DNA from: Neocallimastix lanati (nom. inval.) | Lineage: Eukaryota > Neocallimastigomycota > Neocallimastigomycetes > Neocallimastigales > Neocallimastigaceae | Direction of reading: 5' to 3' | DNA: 64,000 nt | NCBI GenBank assembly: GCA_016946835.1 | Contig: JACVTC010000214.1 | Span: forward strand, 1-64,000 | Shown: positions 20,520 to 32,102 of the stretch, piece by piece | Layout of the letters: each line of letters begins with the position of its first letter | How positions within the stretch are numbered: position 1 is the first letter of the stretch | Program-made: the position numbers and the translations under genes | Notes under the pieces: generated by a model | The model's input: the letters and a program-made list of their open reading frames with translations, nothing else | What the model was told of the DNA's origin: nothing | Databases searched by the model: none

Positions 20520-21295
20520 TATAAAGTGTTTTATGATAAAACAGATTATAATAATACAAAAACACTATATTAAATAAATTCTTTTTATTAAAAATATTTG
20601 GTTTATTAAAAAATCTTTTATTAAATAGTTCTTATTATGTTATGAACTATCAAATAATAAAAAATAACAATTACATTTTTTCAATTAAAGAAAATTTACA
20701 ATATTTATATTTTTTCTTAATTATATTCTAATATATTAAATTAATTTAATTTACATATATTCAATTTAAATATTAATAATAATTAATTTTATAAAATAAT
20801 AAAATATTTAAACTAAAACTAATTATAGTATAATTTTCTAATTAACTATTTTTTATTATAACTATTTTTTATTATAACTATTTAAATATTTTAACTAATT
20901 TAAAATTAAACTAAAAACTATTAATAATATTAAACTATACTATTTAAATAAATAAAAATTTAACAATAACAGATTTAGCGAATTTTTTGTGACTAAATTA
21001 TTTAATTTCATATTTAATAAATATAAATTTAAATTTAAATAATTTAAGTTCTAATTTATAATTTTAAATTTCAATTATTAATTTAAGGAGAAATAATTAT
21101 TTAAAGTATTTAATTCATGTACGTAAATTTGATGTATGATTTTTCGTTTACATAAATTTATTGAAATATGCTTTAATTCATAAATTAATGTAAATTACAT
21201 AATTTTATTCAAGATATCGTGGAAAAAATTTCATACATAAATTAATGTAATAATGAATTACATAAATTTATTAAAGATATAAAGATATCTTTACA
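20520..21295 (-). repeat. Solo LTR, family G/A-related
   Basis: A 776-bp insert beginning TATAAAGTG and ending ATCTTTACA is flanked by the perfect 5-bp duplication TTTGG (20515-20519, 21296-21300). The early AAACAGATTATAATAATAC motif is shared with other G LTRs (AAACAGATTATAACAATA at 39100) and loosely with family A. Orientation follows the family-A copy that has a purine tract. Confidence 0.8.
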
Positions 21296-21300
21296 TTTGG

Positions 21301-21860
21301 ATTATCTCTTTTTATAGATTATCTACCTTTTTTTTGTATTCCTTCTTTACTCAAAATTCTTGCTCAATTTTTCCTTAGATTCTTTTCCGACTCTTTATTA
21401 TAAACATATTTTCAAATTAAATTCTATCTACCATTGGATTCCTCTTTGAAACTCTACCTATACCTTTTGGATTTTAAAAAATAAAAAAAAAATATTTTTA
21501 ATTATTAAATGAATATATAACCCTAAACCTAAATCCTATAATATATTTAAATGAACAAATAAACTATTCATTAGATAAATTCTATAGTAAAATTAATTGA
21601 ACAAATATACTATTTAGTAGATAAATTCCGAAAGAAAATTAAGTGAACATATACATAATTTTAGATAAAATTTAACTATAATCTAAGTGAACGAAAATAA
21701 TACAATTTAGATAAATCAATTCTGAAAATTAAATACATATATTAGTAATTAGCTAAATAATTTTTTTTAAAATAAAAAAAAAACATTTTTTAATAAAATT
21801 TACTAATAAGGAGAATCTGTATAGACAATCCTTATTCCCTTTTATTTTTTTATTTAAATT
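21301..21860. other. A/T-rich stretch, degenerate CTCTTT/TCTACC pieces
   Basis: 21301-21480 keeps scattered copies of the 15-bp unit described at 20302. The rest is plain A/T DNA with no gene. Confidence 0.5.
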
Positions 21861-22440
21861 CCTTAATTTTGTGTTGGCCCTCGCTGGTAGGCTCAGACGT
21901 AAGCCCTACATCTAAGCTCTTTCAGTTAAAATTTACTGAAGGAACAGCAACACAAAAAGAAAAGAAATTTTTTAATTTTAATAAGTTTCTGTGTCCATCT
22001 TTTTAAGGTAATACAATAAATATACTAGGAGCGGTAAGAGCTCATAAATAGAGTTTCAGCGGTTATTAGCTAGTTTCAGTAGGTTAGAAACTATAGTCGT
22101 TAATTATTTGAATATAAACGGGCTTCAAAACCCTAGAGTGTAAAGAGAGTGTGGATTAAAAGAGAACCACATCCTACCAACCAACTTAACAGTTCGGTGG
22201 TTGCTCTATTCGAATAAGCTCTGGAAAATAAGGAACTATAGTCACCGAAGGCTATAGGTTGGTCGTGAAGGTAAAGCGACATTAAAATATGTAGTTTTTA
22301 ATTTTATCTTGAGGTCTAGTATATACCTCTAGTTAGTAGCTTTTGCCGGTTTTTCTTTAGTTGTAAGGCATCAAAAGCGAAATTTAATTTGTATTTACCT
22401 TAAATAAAAGTCTTTAACTAAATTATTATAAATCTATTTT
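21860..22440 (+). promoter_or_regulatory. GC-raised, structured 5' leader of a gypsy element
   Basis: This stretch is visibly richer in G and C than all flanks up to 21.8 kb and ends 14 bases before the gag ATG. It can form a row of hairpins: TGTGG/CCACA (22150-22171), CAACCA/TGGTTG (22178-22203), CTATAG repeated around CACCGAAGG (22231-22260), GAGGT/ACCTC (22311-22329) and CTTTTG-CC/GG-CAAAAG (22340-22377). No LTR copy or primer site was identified here, so how much is LTR and how much is leader is unknown. Group I intron-like words (ACTATAGTC) occur twice, but no intron core was assembled. Confidence 0.5.
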
Positions 22441-22454
22441 GAAAAAGTAAGAAA

Positions 22455-23720
22455 ATGGAAGAAGATACCTTTTTAAATGCCAATGCTACCAATAAAGATG
22501 GATTCGCTGGAGATCGTCGTTACTTTAAAGGATTTTTAGCTAAAACGAATCTAATGTTCATGCTTGATCCCAAACGATTTGATAATGATCTAATAAAGGT
22601 TGCATATATCATTTCTAGACTCTACGGCTCTGCAATGAACTGGGCTGCGACTCTAATTGAAAATAACAATCCATGTTTAAATAACTATCAACAATTCACC
22701 TCAAGATTTAAGGCTACTTTTGGGAGCTACGATTCGACTGTCATTGCTAACTAGAAATTGAAAACAATTAAACAAAGACGCATCTGTGAAATAACAAACT
22801 ACGAATTCAATAGATATTCTGACGAATCTTCATGGAATAAGAAGCTAAAATGGATGCTTTCCTCAATGAACTTAACGACCAAATTGCTACCAAAATATAT
22901 GAAATGTTTCCAGGACCAAGATCTCTTTTCGGATTATAAACTATTGCCTCTAGACTAGATAGTGGCATTGCTGCTTATAGACAATTTTCTAGTCCACAAA
23001 ACAGATCAAATAATAATAATGATAACAGAAATAATAACAAAAACAATAATAATAGAAGACAAAATAAAGGAAAAAAGCCTTTCAAATTCAATACTCGAAG
23101 TCTTTTGTCTAATGAAAAAAAGGAAAGAAGAAAAGAACATCATTGTGCCTATTGTGGATCAGCTAACCATTCCCTTGACCATTGCCCATTAGTAAACAGA
23201 AATAAAGCCTCTTCAAGCAGTTCTCATATCACTAATCTTGAACCCAAAACCATTCCAAGAATTTCTGATCAGCCCGACGTAAAGCTACCAATTTTTGAAT
23301 TCTCTCTTAATATTTCCAATATCTCTACAAAAACTAAAATACTTCTGGACTGCGGATCTCAACTTTATTTAATGGATGTATACTTCACGAAAGAAAACAA
23401 TATTCCTTACTCTAGTGAATGTAATCTCCCTAACGTATCTGGAATCGGCAGTATTCAGTCAATCATAGGTAAAACTGCTCCAATATCTTTAAAATATAAA
23501 AACCACATTTATTAAACAAGTTTCTATGTTATTAACCTTCCCTCGTATTGTGCTATTTTAGGCATTGACTGGCTAGAAACTCATAACCCTACTATAGACT
23601 TTGCCTCAAAGGAACTCTCTTTCAAATCCAACTATTGTATTTCTAATTGTCTTGTACTTCCCAGCGCCTTCAATACTTATGTTCCTTTAAATACTAAGAA
23701 GATAAATAACCTTACCCCTA
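22455..23720 (+). mobile_element. Ty3/gypsy gag-protease, sushi/Tf1-like
   Basis: The opening ORF has RRYFKGFLAKTNLMFML, KVAYIISRLYGSAMNWAA and NYQQFTSRFKATFG, the gag core of the Tf1/sushi group (also found in the tamed mammalian gene PEG10). A zinc knuckle CAYCGSANHSLDHC lies at about 23141-23182. A retropepsin region follows (TKILLDCGSQLYLMD, then AILGIDWLETHNP and IDFASKELSF to about 23640). RT, RNase H and integrase are absent; instead a Rep-type helicase begins near 23760. Broken in a few places. Base composition is less A/T-extreme than neighbours, as in the Rep gene next to it. Confidence 0.8.
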
Positions 23721-23759
23721 ACCCCTAGAATATCCCCCTGAAGCTAACCAACCTTTCCC

Positions 23760-24881
23760 TACTAACCATTCCAATATAAGATATAAAGGGGAATTCAATA
23801 AAAACCCTATTCAAGCTACTATTGACATGATAGAATATGTCACCAAGGAAGATAAGGACCCTATTTGTAATTTCAACTGGAAGAAAAGATTGGAGATAAA
23901 TTGAAAAACAAAAGGGGAAAAGATAAAGATGTGCTTGAGATTCTTTTCTATGAATGGGTAAATGAAGATCCAAGACCTGATGGTGAAGAAGTAAAAAGAC
24001 GCATTAGATCTAATAAGGTATGGTATGATCAATATTGCTTGAAATTTATTAATTTTAATTCATTGATTAAAGCTGAATTTGATTGCCGCAGGGGGAATGA
24101 AAAACCTCTAGCTGTCTATAATAGAAAATTCATTATACCATTAAAACTTCGCAATTGGATTAACTCTTTTGAAGAATGGCCTTTACAAAAATATGATAGA
24201 CCAAGAGGTTTAGTTCTTACAGGTCCTCCAAAGAGTGGTAAAACAAGTCTTCTTGCTTGCTTGGGTGTTTTCAGTTATTTCCCGAATATTTGGGATATGA
24301 AGAATTGGGAACAAAACGCTGAATTCAATTGGTTTGAAGACCAAGATGTCGTTTTTGAAACTATTGAAGATTTTCGTTGGTTTAAAGGATTTATTGGGGC
24401 ACAACAAGTCTTAACAATGACTGATAAATATTGTGTCAAAAAAACAGTTAGAAATAACCGTCCTTGTGTATGGACAAACAATAGTCCTTTAAACAAACAA
24501 GTTAAGGATGACGGAGTACTCCAATATTTCATGGATAATATGGAAATTGTTGAATTAGGCGAGTGGAATTTGATCGGGAAGTATCCAAAAAGAACTATCA
24601 GTGGTACGCAATGGGTTGAATATGATCCAAAAGAATCTTGGTATTTCAAAAATGTAGTTGAACCTGCTACCACTGATGAAACCAGTACCAGTGAAACGGT
24701 TTCTACAAGTTTAGAAGTACAAGTTGGGTCTGAACCTCCTAGTGAAATTACCCCTCCCCTAACACCTGTACTTATTAGAAAAAGTGATAGTGAAAGTGAT
24801 TTTTATATCGATTTAACAAGTGGAGAAAGCGATGGACCTTCAGAAGAAGAAGATGTAATGGAAAATGGGAGTTCCCTCTAA
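23760..24881 (+). mobile_element. CRESS-DNA-type Rep (endogenised virus or plasmid gene)
   Basis: The 326-codon open stretch from 23901 is a superfamily 3 helicase of the geminivirus-like Rep group: Walker A GPPKSGKTS (about residues 108-116), an acidic Walker B region in FNWFEDQDVVFETIED, and motif C ending in WTNNSP. Just upstream (about 23825-23860) lies MIEYVTKEDKDP, which fits motif III of the HUH nicking domain, where a Tyr attacks DNA at the replication origin. The earlier HUH motifs are not present; retroelement sequence occupies their place. The C-terminus is an acidic Ser/Glu/Thr-rich tail from about residue 255. As a virus-like fossil it has lost its 5' part and has about one further break, but the helicase portion looks open and young. 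Codons contain more G and C than the host average. No capsid gene was recognised. Confidence 0.8.
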
Positions 24882-25005
24882 ACTTAAAAAAACTTTAGAG
24901 AAAATAGATAGAAATATACATCATTACGATAATGCATTGCATGATTTAAAAAATGAAATATATAGGACAAATAAAAAATTAAATAAATTTAATAAGATAT
25001 TGTAA
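24865..25005 (+). CDS. Small basic ORF overlapping the Rep end
   Basis: A 46-codon frame starts ATGGGAGTT inside the last codons of Rep, in another frame, and ends in the first bases of the LTR at 25001. The peptide is Lys/Asn-rich and mostly helical (MGVPSKLKKTLEKIDRNIHH, later NKKLNKFNKIL), with heptad-like Leu/Ile spacing. Overlapping ORFs are usual in small circular ssDNA genomes, so this might be a second gene of the source replicon, cut by the LTR. It could also be chance. I do not recognise the family. Confidence 0.3.
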   Translation: MGVPSKLKKTLEKIDRNIHHYDNALHDLKNEIYRTNKKLNKFNKIL

Positions 25006-25695
25006 AAGAAAATACTAAAATAGATTACAATAACAAGACACAATAAATTTTATTTTATTAAAAAATTTTTTATTAAAATATATTTTATTAACATTTAATA
25101 GTTATTTGTTAAATAACAATTACATCAAGAAAAAAATGTGAAAAGTATCTTCTATTTATACTTTTCCTAAATACATTGATAATATATTATTTTATTTAAA
25201 TTACATATATTTTAATATAAAACTATCCTAATGAATTTTATTAAATAATAAATTTATAAACTATAGCTAAATTTAGAAAAATATAATTATTAATTAAACT
25301 AAATACTAAATAATTAAAATTAAGTACATTTATTATCTATTTATTATTTTAATATTATATGTAAAGTCTTTATTTATTTTCGATTTAAAAACAATGTTAA
25401 AGGAGTCATGATTAAATTTTGAAACTTAATTTTCACAAAATAAATTATTAATTTATTTTGTTTTAAATTTTAATTAATTCATTTAAATTATTTTACAACA
25501 ATAATTTTCTCATAATTAAATTTTATAAAAATTATTACATTAAAAATTTATCTTGTGGCTTAAAGAATATAATTCAAAATTTTAGTTCATATGATTTATT
25601 TACTTTGTTTATTATTTTATAAATCAAAGAATAATTTACATTTTTGAATTACACAAGAAAAATTTTTAATTTAAAATGTGATTGGGATAATTACA
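25001..25695 (-). repeat. LTR family A
   Basis: A 695-bp copy starting TGTAAAAGAAAATAC and ending GATAATTACA, very similar to 34399-35120 and 3150-3857. It contains the 9-bp hairpin GAAAAGTAT/ATACTTTTC. Its orientation is opposite to the gag and Rep on its left, so it is not their 3' LTR. A copia LTR starts one base after it. A clear flanking duplication was not seen. Confidence 0.8.
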
Positions 25696-26027
25696 TTGTT
25701 AGAAATAAGTTTAATATTAAGATATATTTTATTATAGAAATATAAATAATTATAATTTAAAATTTATTATTAATAAGATTAAATATAATTACAAAATTAA
25801 TGTATGAATATATTATGGCGTATTAGTTTATAAGATATATTTATTTATAAATATGTAAAATTATTGTAAATTATAAATAATGTAAAATTAATATTTATTA
25901 TAAAAAAGAATCTTTAATAAATAAAAAAGTATAACTAAAAAACTGAATTTTTAATAGATTAAGAGTCTCATTGACTCTATAGTGTTATAGTTAAGAAATT
26001 TTTTAAAGTTATAATATAATTTGAGTA

Positions 26028-26908
26028 TGAGTGAATATAAAGAAAACTCTACAAGAAGAGTTTTAAATAAAACTAATTTAAGCATATAGAAACAAGAACT
26101 ATATCTTGTTCTTGAAGAACATGATCTAGGGGATTATATTTTAGAAGAAAAAATTAAAAAAATTTCCGAAGAAGATATTCCTGAGGGAGAAGATAAAACT
26201 AATTATAAGCCCGTACCAGGATCAAGCATATATCGTTACGATAAAAATGTAACAAAGGAAATTATTAAAAATGATGTAAAGGTTAAAAAAATAATCTTAA
26301 ATAGTATAAGTAATGAACTTTCACAAAATTTGAATTTTATACAATAAACTGCCTTTGAAATATATAATTTAATTAAAAAGTTAAATGTGAATGAAATTAA
26401 ATATCACATTGAAAAATTAAAAAAGTCATTAAGTACAACTTATTCAGTTAATGATCAAATACCGGTTTTTCTAACTAATATGGATAAAAATTTTAATGAA
26501 CTTAATGAAATGGGTGTTAAACTGACAGAAAAAGAAAATTTCGATTACCTATATAATGCGTTACCTTTAGATATGGTAATAAAAACAAACTTAATTTCAC
26601 TACAAAATGAAGCATGGGAAAAGGTCTCTTCTTATATGATTGAAACAAATCAACGTTTAGCCAACTTATTAAAAGAAGAAAGAATAAAAAATGGCTTAGA
26701 ACAAATTACTGCTCTAAATAGAGAATCAAAAAAGGACCAAAATATGAATGAATCAAATCTTATTCGTTCTTCAAATAATTATGATAAATTCAATAAATAT
26801 AGAAATACATTTAAAAATAAAATTAAAAATTATTCCAATCACAAATATAGCAATAATAAACAAGAAAAATTTTTAAATGAAAATATTAAATGTTGGAATT
26901 GCGGATGA
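26028..26908 (+). mobile_element. Gag region of the copia element
   Basis: UBN2-type Gag of Ty1/copia elements: an N-terminal acidic and Lys-rich part, then TNMDKNFNELNEMGVKLTEK, YLYNALPLDM and MIETNQRLANLLKEE, then an Asn/Lys-rich region leading into a CCHC-like knuckle (CWNCG, then HYSYECP) around 26890-26935. Gag assembles the particle and binds the RNA. Pol begins at the knuckle in a neighbouring frame. The region is slightly broken. The first ATG with coding sense is at 26028. Confidence 0.75.
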
Positions 26909-26924
26909 CTAGGACATTATTCAT

Positions 26925-28638
26925 ATGAATGCCCATCTGAAAAATTTATATCAAAAAAGAACACTAATTATAAAATGGGATCAGAAAATAATGGAAAAGG
27001 GTGGCAAAGATACAAAAATTATCACAAATAAAAGGATCATATCCGACAACGTATTCTCAACTAATTATACACAAAATAATACAAAATATATTGATAAACA
27101 CGAAGAATTTTTCTTCGAAAATTATAATAATTCATATAATACTGAATCAAATAATACATCAAACTCTAGCCTTTTACCTTTCAAAAATTTAAATTATTAT
27201 TTAACAGAATCAAAGGATAATAATATTAAAAATAATTCAATAATATCATGGACAATTGACTCTGGTACTACTTTTCATATGACTGGTAATTTAGATTGTT
27301 TATCAAATAAAAGAAAACATTATAAAAAGATATATTTTGCAAATGGTGAACATGTTTTATCAAAATATATAGGAACATATTATGGGTATATTAATGACAA
27401 TAAAATTACACTTAAAAATGTATTATATGTACCAGAATTTAAAAAGAATTTAATTTCTATAGATTGTTTAAGTAATCAGCATTTTAAAACTGTTTTTCAA
27501 AAATATGATAATAAAAATTGGTGCCATATATATAATAAAAATAATAATAAAGTATGTTGCACCAGCGCAAATAATTCAAATACTTACGTAATTTGGACAT
27601 CTAAAAATAAAATAAATTTTGAGAATAATCTTGCAATATCATATTCAAATACTGTAAATAAAGAAGATTTCAATTCTTTTCAAATATGGCATAGGAGATT
27701 CGGTCATTATAACATCAATAATATTAAAGACATATTACCAAAAATTAATAATAATTGTAATTGTAAAATATGCGCTAAAACAAAATTAAAGAACTTTCCT
27801 TTTCATCCTAATGACAAAAAGGCAAATGAACCACTTGAACTAATTCATATGGATACAGTCACTATAAGTGATTATTCTTTATATGGTAATAAATATTTTC
27901 TCTCTATTCTCGATGACTATTCACGTTTTGGCTGGATTATATTTTTAAAATCTAAATCTGAAGTCTTTCCTGCTTTCTCAACTTGGTACAATAAAATTAA
28001 AAATATTTTCAATAAAAATATAAAACATATACGTACTGATAACGGTACAGAATTTACAAACAATGCTTTTAGTCAATTCTGTAAGAGTAATGGAATTATT
28101 CATGAATATTCTGTTCCTTATTCGCCACAACAAAATGGACGTGTTGAACGGCTACATGGATCGTTAATTCCAAACGCAAGAGCAATGTTGGAGGATGCTA
28201 AATTAAATCATGTTTTTTGGAAAGATGCTATTGCTACCGTCAATTATATACACAATAGAATTCCACATAAAGGTATTGGAAATAAAATACCTTTTGAACT
28301 GTTATATGGTGAAAAAGTAGATTACTCTAAACTTAAAGTATTTGGTTGCCAAGTATTCTTTTATGTTCCAAAACAGTTAAGAAATAAGTTAACCAATTCT
28401 GCTTTACCAGGTATATTTATTGGTTATGATAATAATCCTACTGCTTATAAGATATATGATATTACTAATAATAAAATTGTTATTTCTCGTTCAGTTGTAT
28501 TTTTTGAAGATTCCCCTGGTAATTGTGATGCTCCAACTTCCTCTCCTAATTTTATTAATCTTACACCTTATTATGAAAACGGGGGAAGTGATGATAATAA
28601 TGAAATTGATTTTCATAATAATAATAATAATAATAATA

Positions 28639-28674
<36 letters not shown>

Positions 28675-31283
28675 GTAATAGTAATAATAATAGTAATAGT
28701 AATAGTAATTATAATATTGAAATAGAAAATAAATACAATTCTAATATTAATTATGACAATAAAGGGTATTTTAATAATAGTAATTATTCGTTAAATAGTA
28801 ATAATAATTTAACATATTTGCCATTAAATTATGAAAATTTTTATTATCCAAATTTTAGTAACGAAAAAAATTTTTTAAATCATTTTTATTGGCCACCAAA
28901 TAAAATATATCCATTTACACCAAATTATTATAATAATAATAATTTACATCAAAATTTTTCTTCTCCTGTTTTAAATTATCAACATTTGAATTCTCAAAGT
29001 GGTCATTTAAATAATTTAAATGCTAATTTTGAAAATTCTAATAATTATGAAAATGAACTTAATTTACTGAAAAATAATAATTATAATCATAAAAATGATA
29101 ATTTAAATAATAATTTAAATAATAATTCAAATAATAATATAAGTAATAATTTGATTAATAATTTAAATTTAAAATCAAAAAATGAAATTTCAATTGATCA
29201 AAATGAAGATTCTAATCAAATGAACAAACAGAACGAAACTACTGGACATAATAAAGAAGAAAACACAGGAATAAACAACGAAGAAAACAAAAATATACAG
29301 GATGAATTAATTCAAAAACAAGATGTTAAAAATGAAATTTCAAATTTAAATTTCAATAAATTAAATGTAAATAATGAAGATGTAAACAAAGTAAAAAATG
29401 AAGATATAAACAAAGAATCAGTAAGTATACAAGAAGAAAATGATACAAATAAAAATATAAATAAATTTATTACAAAAAGGTATAAAGATATATATAATGA
29501 GCAAATTAAATATTATAAAGAAAATTTAAGAAATGGAATTTTAATAGATAATAATAAAAATAGATATAAAAACAAAAATAATACGCGTAATACACGTAAT
29601 AAATATGAAATATCGCGTAAAAATTATCATAGTAAGAATGAAGAAAATAGAAGAAACAATTTAAAAAGAAAATTTGAAGAATTAGGATTTTATGACAATA
29701 AAAAAGTAAAACAATTAAATGTTAATAATTCAATTTCAACAAATAGTTCAGAAGAATTAGAACCACCTTCAACCTATGAAGAAATATTTAACAGGCCCGA
29801 TAAAAACTTATGGTTTCAAGCAATTAATGAAGAACTTAATAATATGAAAAATAAAAAAGTTTTTGAACAGGTAAACAAAATACCTGAAAATAAAAACATA
29901 ATCTCAAGTAGATGGATATTCACCTATAAAAGAAACGATAAAGGTGAAATTACAAAATACAAGGCAAGATTAGTTGCAAGAGGATTTACACAATTATATG
30001 GCATAGATTATAACGAAACATTCTCGCCAACACAAAAGCAAGATTCTCTGAGAATTGTTACATCAATTGCTGCTCATCTCGATTTCAATATATATCAATT
30101 AGATATAAAAGCAGCATATCTAAATGCAGATCTAGATGAAAATTTGTATATGGAGATTCCTAAAGGAATGAAAGGTAATGGATATTTACATTTAAGAAAG
30201 GCAATATATGGTCTTAAGCAAGCTGGTCGTTTGTGGAATGAAAAACTAAACAAAACATTACATGACATTGGATTTGAAAGATGTAAAAGCGAACCATGTA
30301 TATATATTAAAAAAGATAAGTATAATAAAATTTGTTGTATAATAGCAATATATGTAGATGATATTTTGATTGCTGGGAAGGAAAACAATATAAATAAAGT
30401 AAAATTAGATATAAAAAAGAAATTTGAACTTAGTGACATAGGAAATGTAGACTTTATAATAGGAATAAAATTCATAAAATGTAAAGATGGATATATTTTA
30501 CACCAAATTCAATATTTAGAAAAAATATTAAAAAAATTTAATATAAAGGAAAATGAAAAAGCGTCAAATATGAATGTAATAAAAAACGAAAGATTAAAAA
30601 ATATGAAATTTAATCCAAAAAGATACATGCAAGCAGTTGGAAGCTTACTTTATCTGGCTATGGGTACAAGACCAGATATAATGTTTTCAGTAAGTAAAGC
30701 TTCTAGAAAAAACCAAAATCCGACATACGAAGATTGGATCAATGTATATAAAATATTTAAATATTTAAACGCGACTAAATATTACGGATTAAAAATAAAC
30801 AAAGATATTAATATACAAGCGTATGTAGATGCAGATTTAGGAGGTGATGAAGATACTAAAAGATCTACTACCGGATTTCTTATTACTATGGGTGGATCAC
30901 CAATAACATGGTATTCTAAACTACAACACTGCGTGGCAATTTCTACTGCAGAAAGCGAATATTATAGTTTAAACGAATGTGCATTAAAATGCTTATGGGT
31001 AAAAAATTTATTAAATGAATTAGGTATAAATATAAATTATATTAATATAAATGTGGATAATAAAGCAGCAATTTATAATAGTAAAAATGAAAGTATAAAT
31101 CCAAAGTCACGTCATATAAACTTAAGATATCATAAAATAAGAGAACTAGTTCAAGAAGGAGATATTAAACTTGAATACATTAATTCTCAAGAAAATTTAG
31201 CTGACGGTTTAACTAAATATTTAAATGGAACTTTAACAAAATCTTTAAGAAATATATTATTAACTAGAGTTGAAGAATATTAA
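26925..31283 (+). CDS. pol: Copia Pol polyprotein, 1452 aa (element looks whole here)
   Basis: Domains in order: aspartic protease (WTIDSGTTFHMTGN, about residue 110); GAG-pre-integrase zinc module (WHRRFGH..CKICAKTK, about 256-288); integrase core (HMDTVTISD, about 309; RTDNGTEFT, about 370; ERLHG, about 408); an Asn-rich linker of roughly 350 residues (about 550-900) made of AAT runs; reverse transcriptase (KARLVARGFTQ, QLDIKAAYLNADL, YGLKQAGRLWNE, IYVDDILIAG, about 985-1150); and RNase H (VDADLGGDEDTKRSTTGF, ISTAESEYYSLNECA, VDNKAAIYNSKN, LADGLTKYL). Protease before integrase before RT defines Ty1/copia. The linker is much longer than usual for the family. A long open frame and conserved catalytic motifs indicate a young copy. 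Confidence 0.92.
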
Positions 31284-31296
31284 ACTTACGGGGGAA

Positions 31297-31391
31297 TGTT
31301 AGAAATAAGTTTAATATTAAGATATATTTTATTATAGAAATATAAATAATTATAATATAAAATTTATTATTAATAAGATTAAATATAATTA
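31297..31391 (+). repeat. Copia 3' LTR, first 95 bp
   Basis: TGTTAGAAATAAGTTTAATA onward matches 25697-25791 with one or two differences. The sequence then switches to the dispersed repeat also found at 19927. Confidence 0.85.
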
Positions 31392-31668
31392 AAACTTGTT
31401 TTCTTTAATTTTCTTTAATTTTCTTTTATTTCTAATAATTACTAATAACAACTGATAACTTAAAATAATTAATTTTCCTTAAAAATATAAATAGGTATAA
31501 AGTTTCATAATAAAATGTTTTTACTTGTGCTTTTATTAATTAATTTTAAAGTAATTTAAAATATTACAATAATTAATTAATAAAATAATTTATATTTTTA
31601 TTAATAAAAAAAACTCATTTTAATAAAACGTATTTTGAATTACTTTAGTTTCGGGAACCTTTTGTGTA
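31392..31668. repeat. Dispersed repeat, copy 2
   Basis: Same orientation and near-full match to 19927-20213, with a few small gaps and substitutions. Its start coincides with the loss of the copia LTR. Confidence 0.7.
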
Positions 31669-32102
31669 TTAATGATTTGTTAAAATATTCAATTAAAGAT
31701 AAAAATACTATTTTAATATAAAGGTTTTTAATAAAATAAAATATTTTTCAATATAAAATAAAACATTTTTAATATAAAATTTTATAATAAAAACTAAAAT
31801 ATAATATATAAATTTTTAATTATCAATATATAAAAATATTATTAATATAAATTTTTATTATTAATAAAAAAATAAAAAAAAAAAAGATTTATTATTAATA
31901 TTGCTAATATAAGTTTTAATATATAAAAATATCATTATTAATATAGGATTTAATATAAAAATATAAAGTTTAGTATAATTTTTGATTTAATTTTTAATCA
32001 TTGAATTTTAAAAATTTATTATAGTACAAAAATAATAATGTAAACATAATTTATTAGAAAAAAATCATAAATTTAATAAATAATGCATTATTTAGAACAT
32101 TC
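31669..32102 (-). other. A/T-rich stretch, probable LTR of element B
   Basis: No coding. On the minus strand it lies beyond the start of element B's 3' LTR (TGATAAGAATG at about 32893, interrupted by the solo LTR at 32103-32882). Its far end was not located. Confidence 0.4.

Larger units (their letters stand above)
25697..31391 (+). mobile_element. Ty1/copia retrotransposon
   Basis: Order: 5' LTR (from TGTTAGAAATAAG, 25697), gag (26028), pol (26925-31283), a purine tract ACGGGGGAA (31288-31296) and the start of a 3' LTR (31297-31391) that matches the 5' LTR almost base for base over 95 bp before a dispersed repeat takes over. The internal part looks nearly whole, with about two breaks in gag and an uninterrupted pol, so this is the youngest element in the window. 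The long open pol implies recent activity, although the 3' LTR is cut. Confidence 0.9.

Noticed and set aside
22080-22270. Group I intron core (ACTATAGTC words, AAACGGGCTTC, AAACCCTAG)
   Set aside because: The words resemble parts of group I P7 and P3 segments, but I could not place a consistent P-Q-R-S order and no split exon surrounds it. A covariance search would decide.
24210-24673. Minus-strand ORFs across the Rep gene
   Set aside because: Shadows of the Rep frame; no domain, while the plus strand has all helicase motifs.
28420-28725. ORF of Ile/Val runs on the plus strand
   Set aside because: It is the shifted-frame reading of the Asn-rich AAT repeat in the copia pol.
30095-30475. Minus-strand 126-codon ORF
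   Set aside because: Antisense to the copia reverse transcriptase; no independent coding signal.
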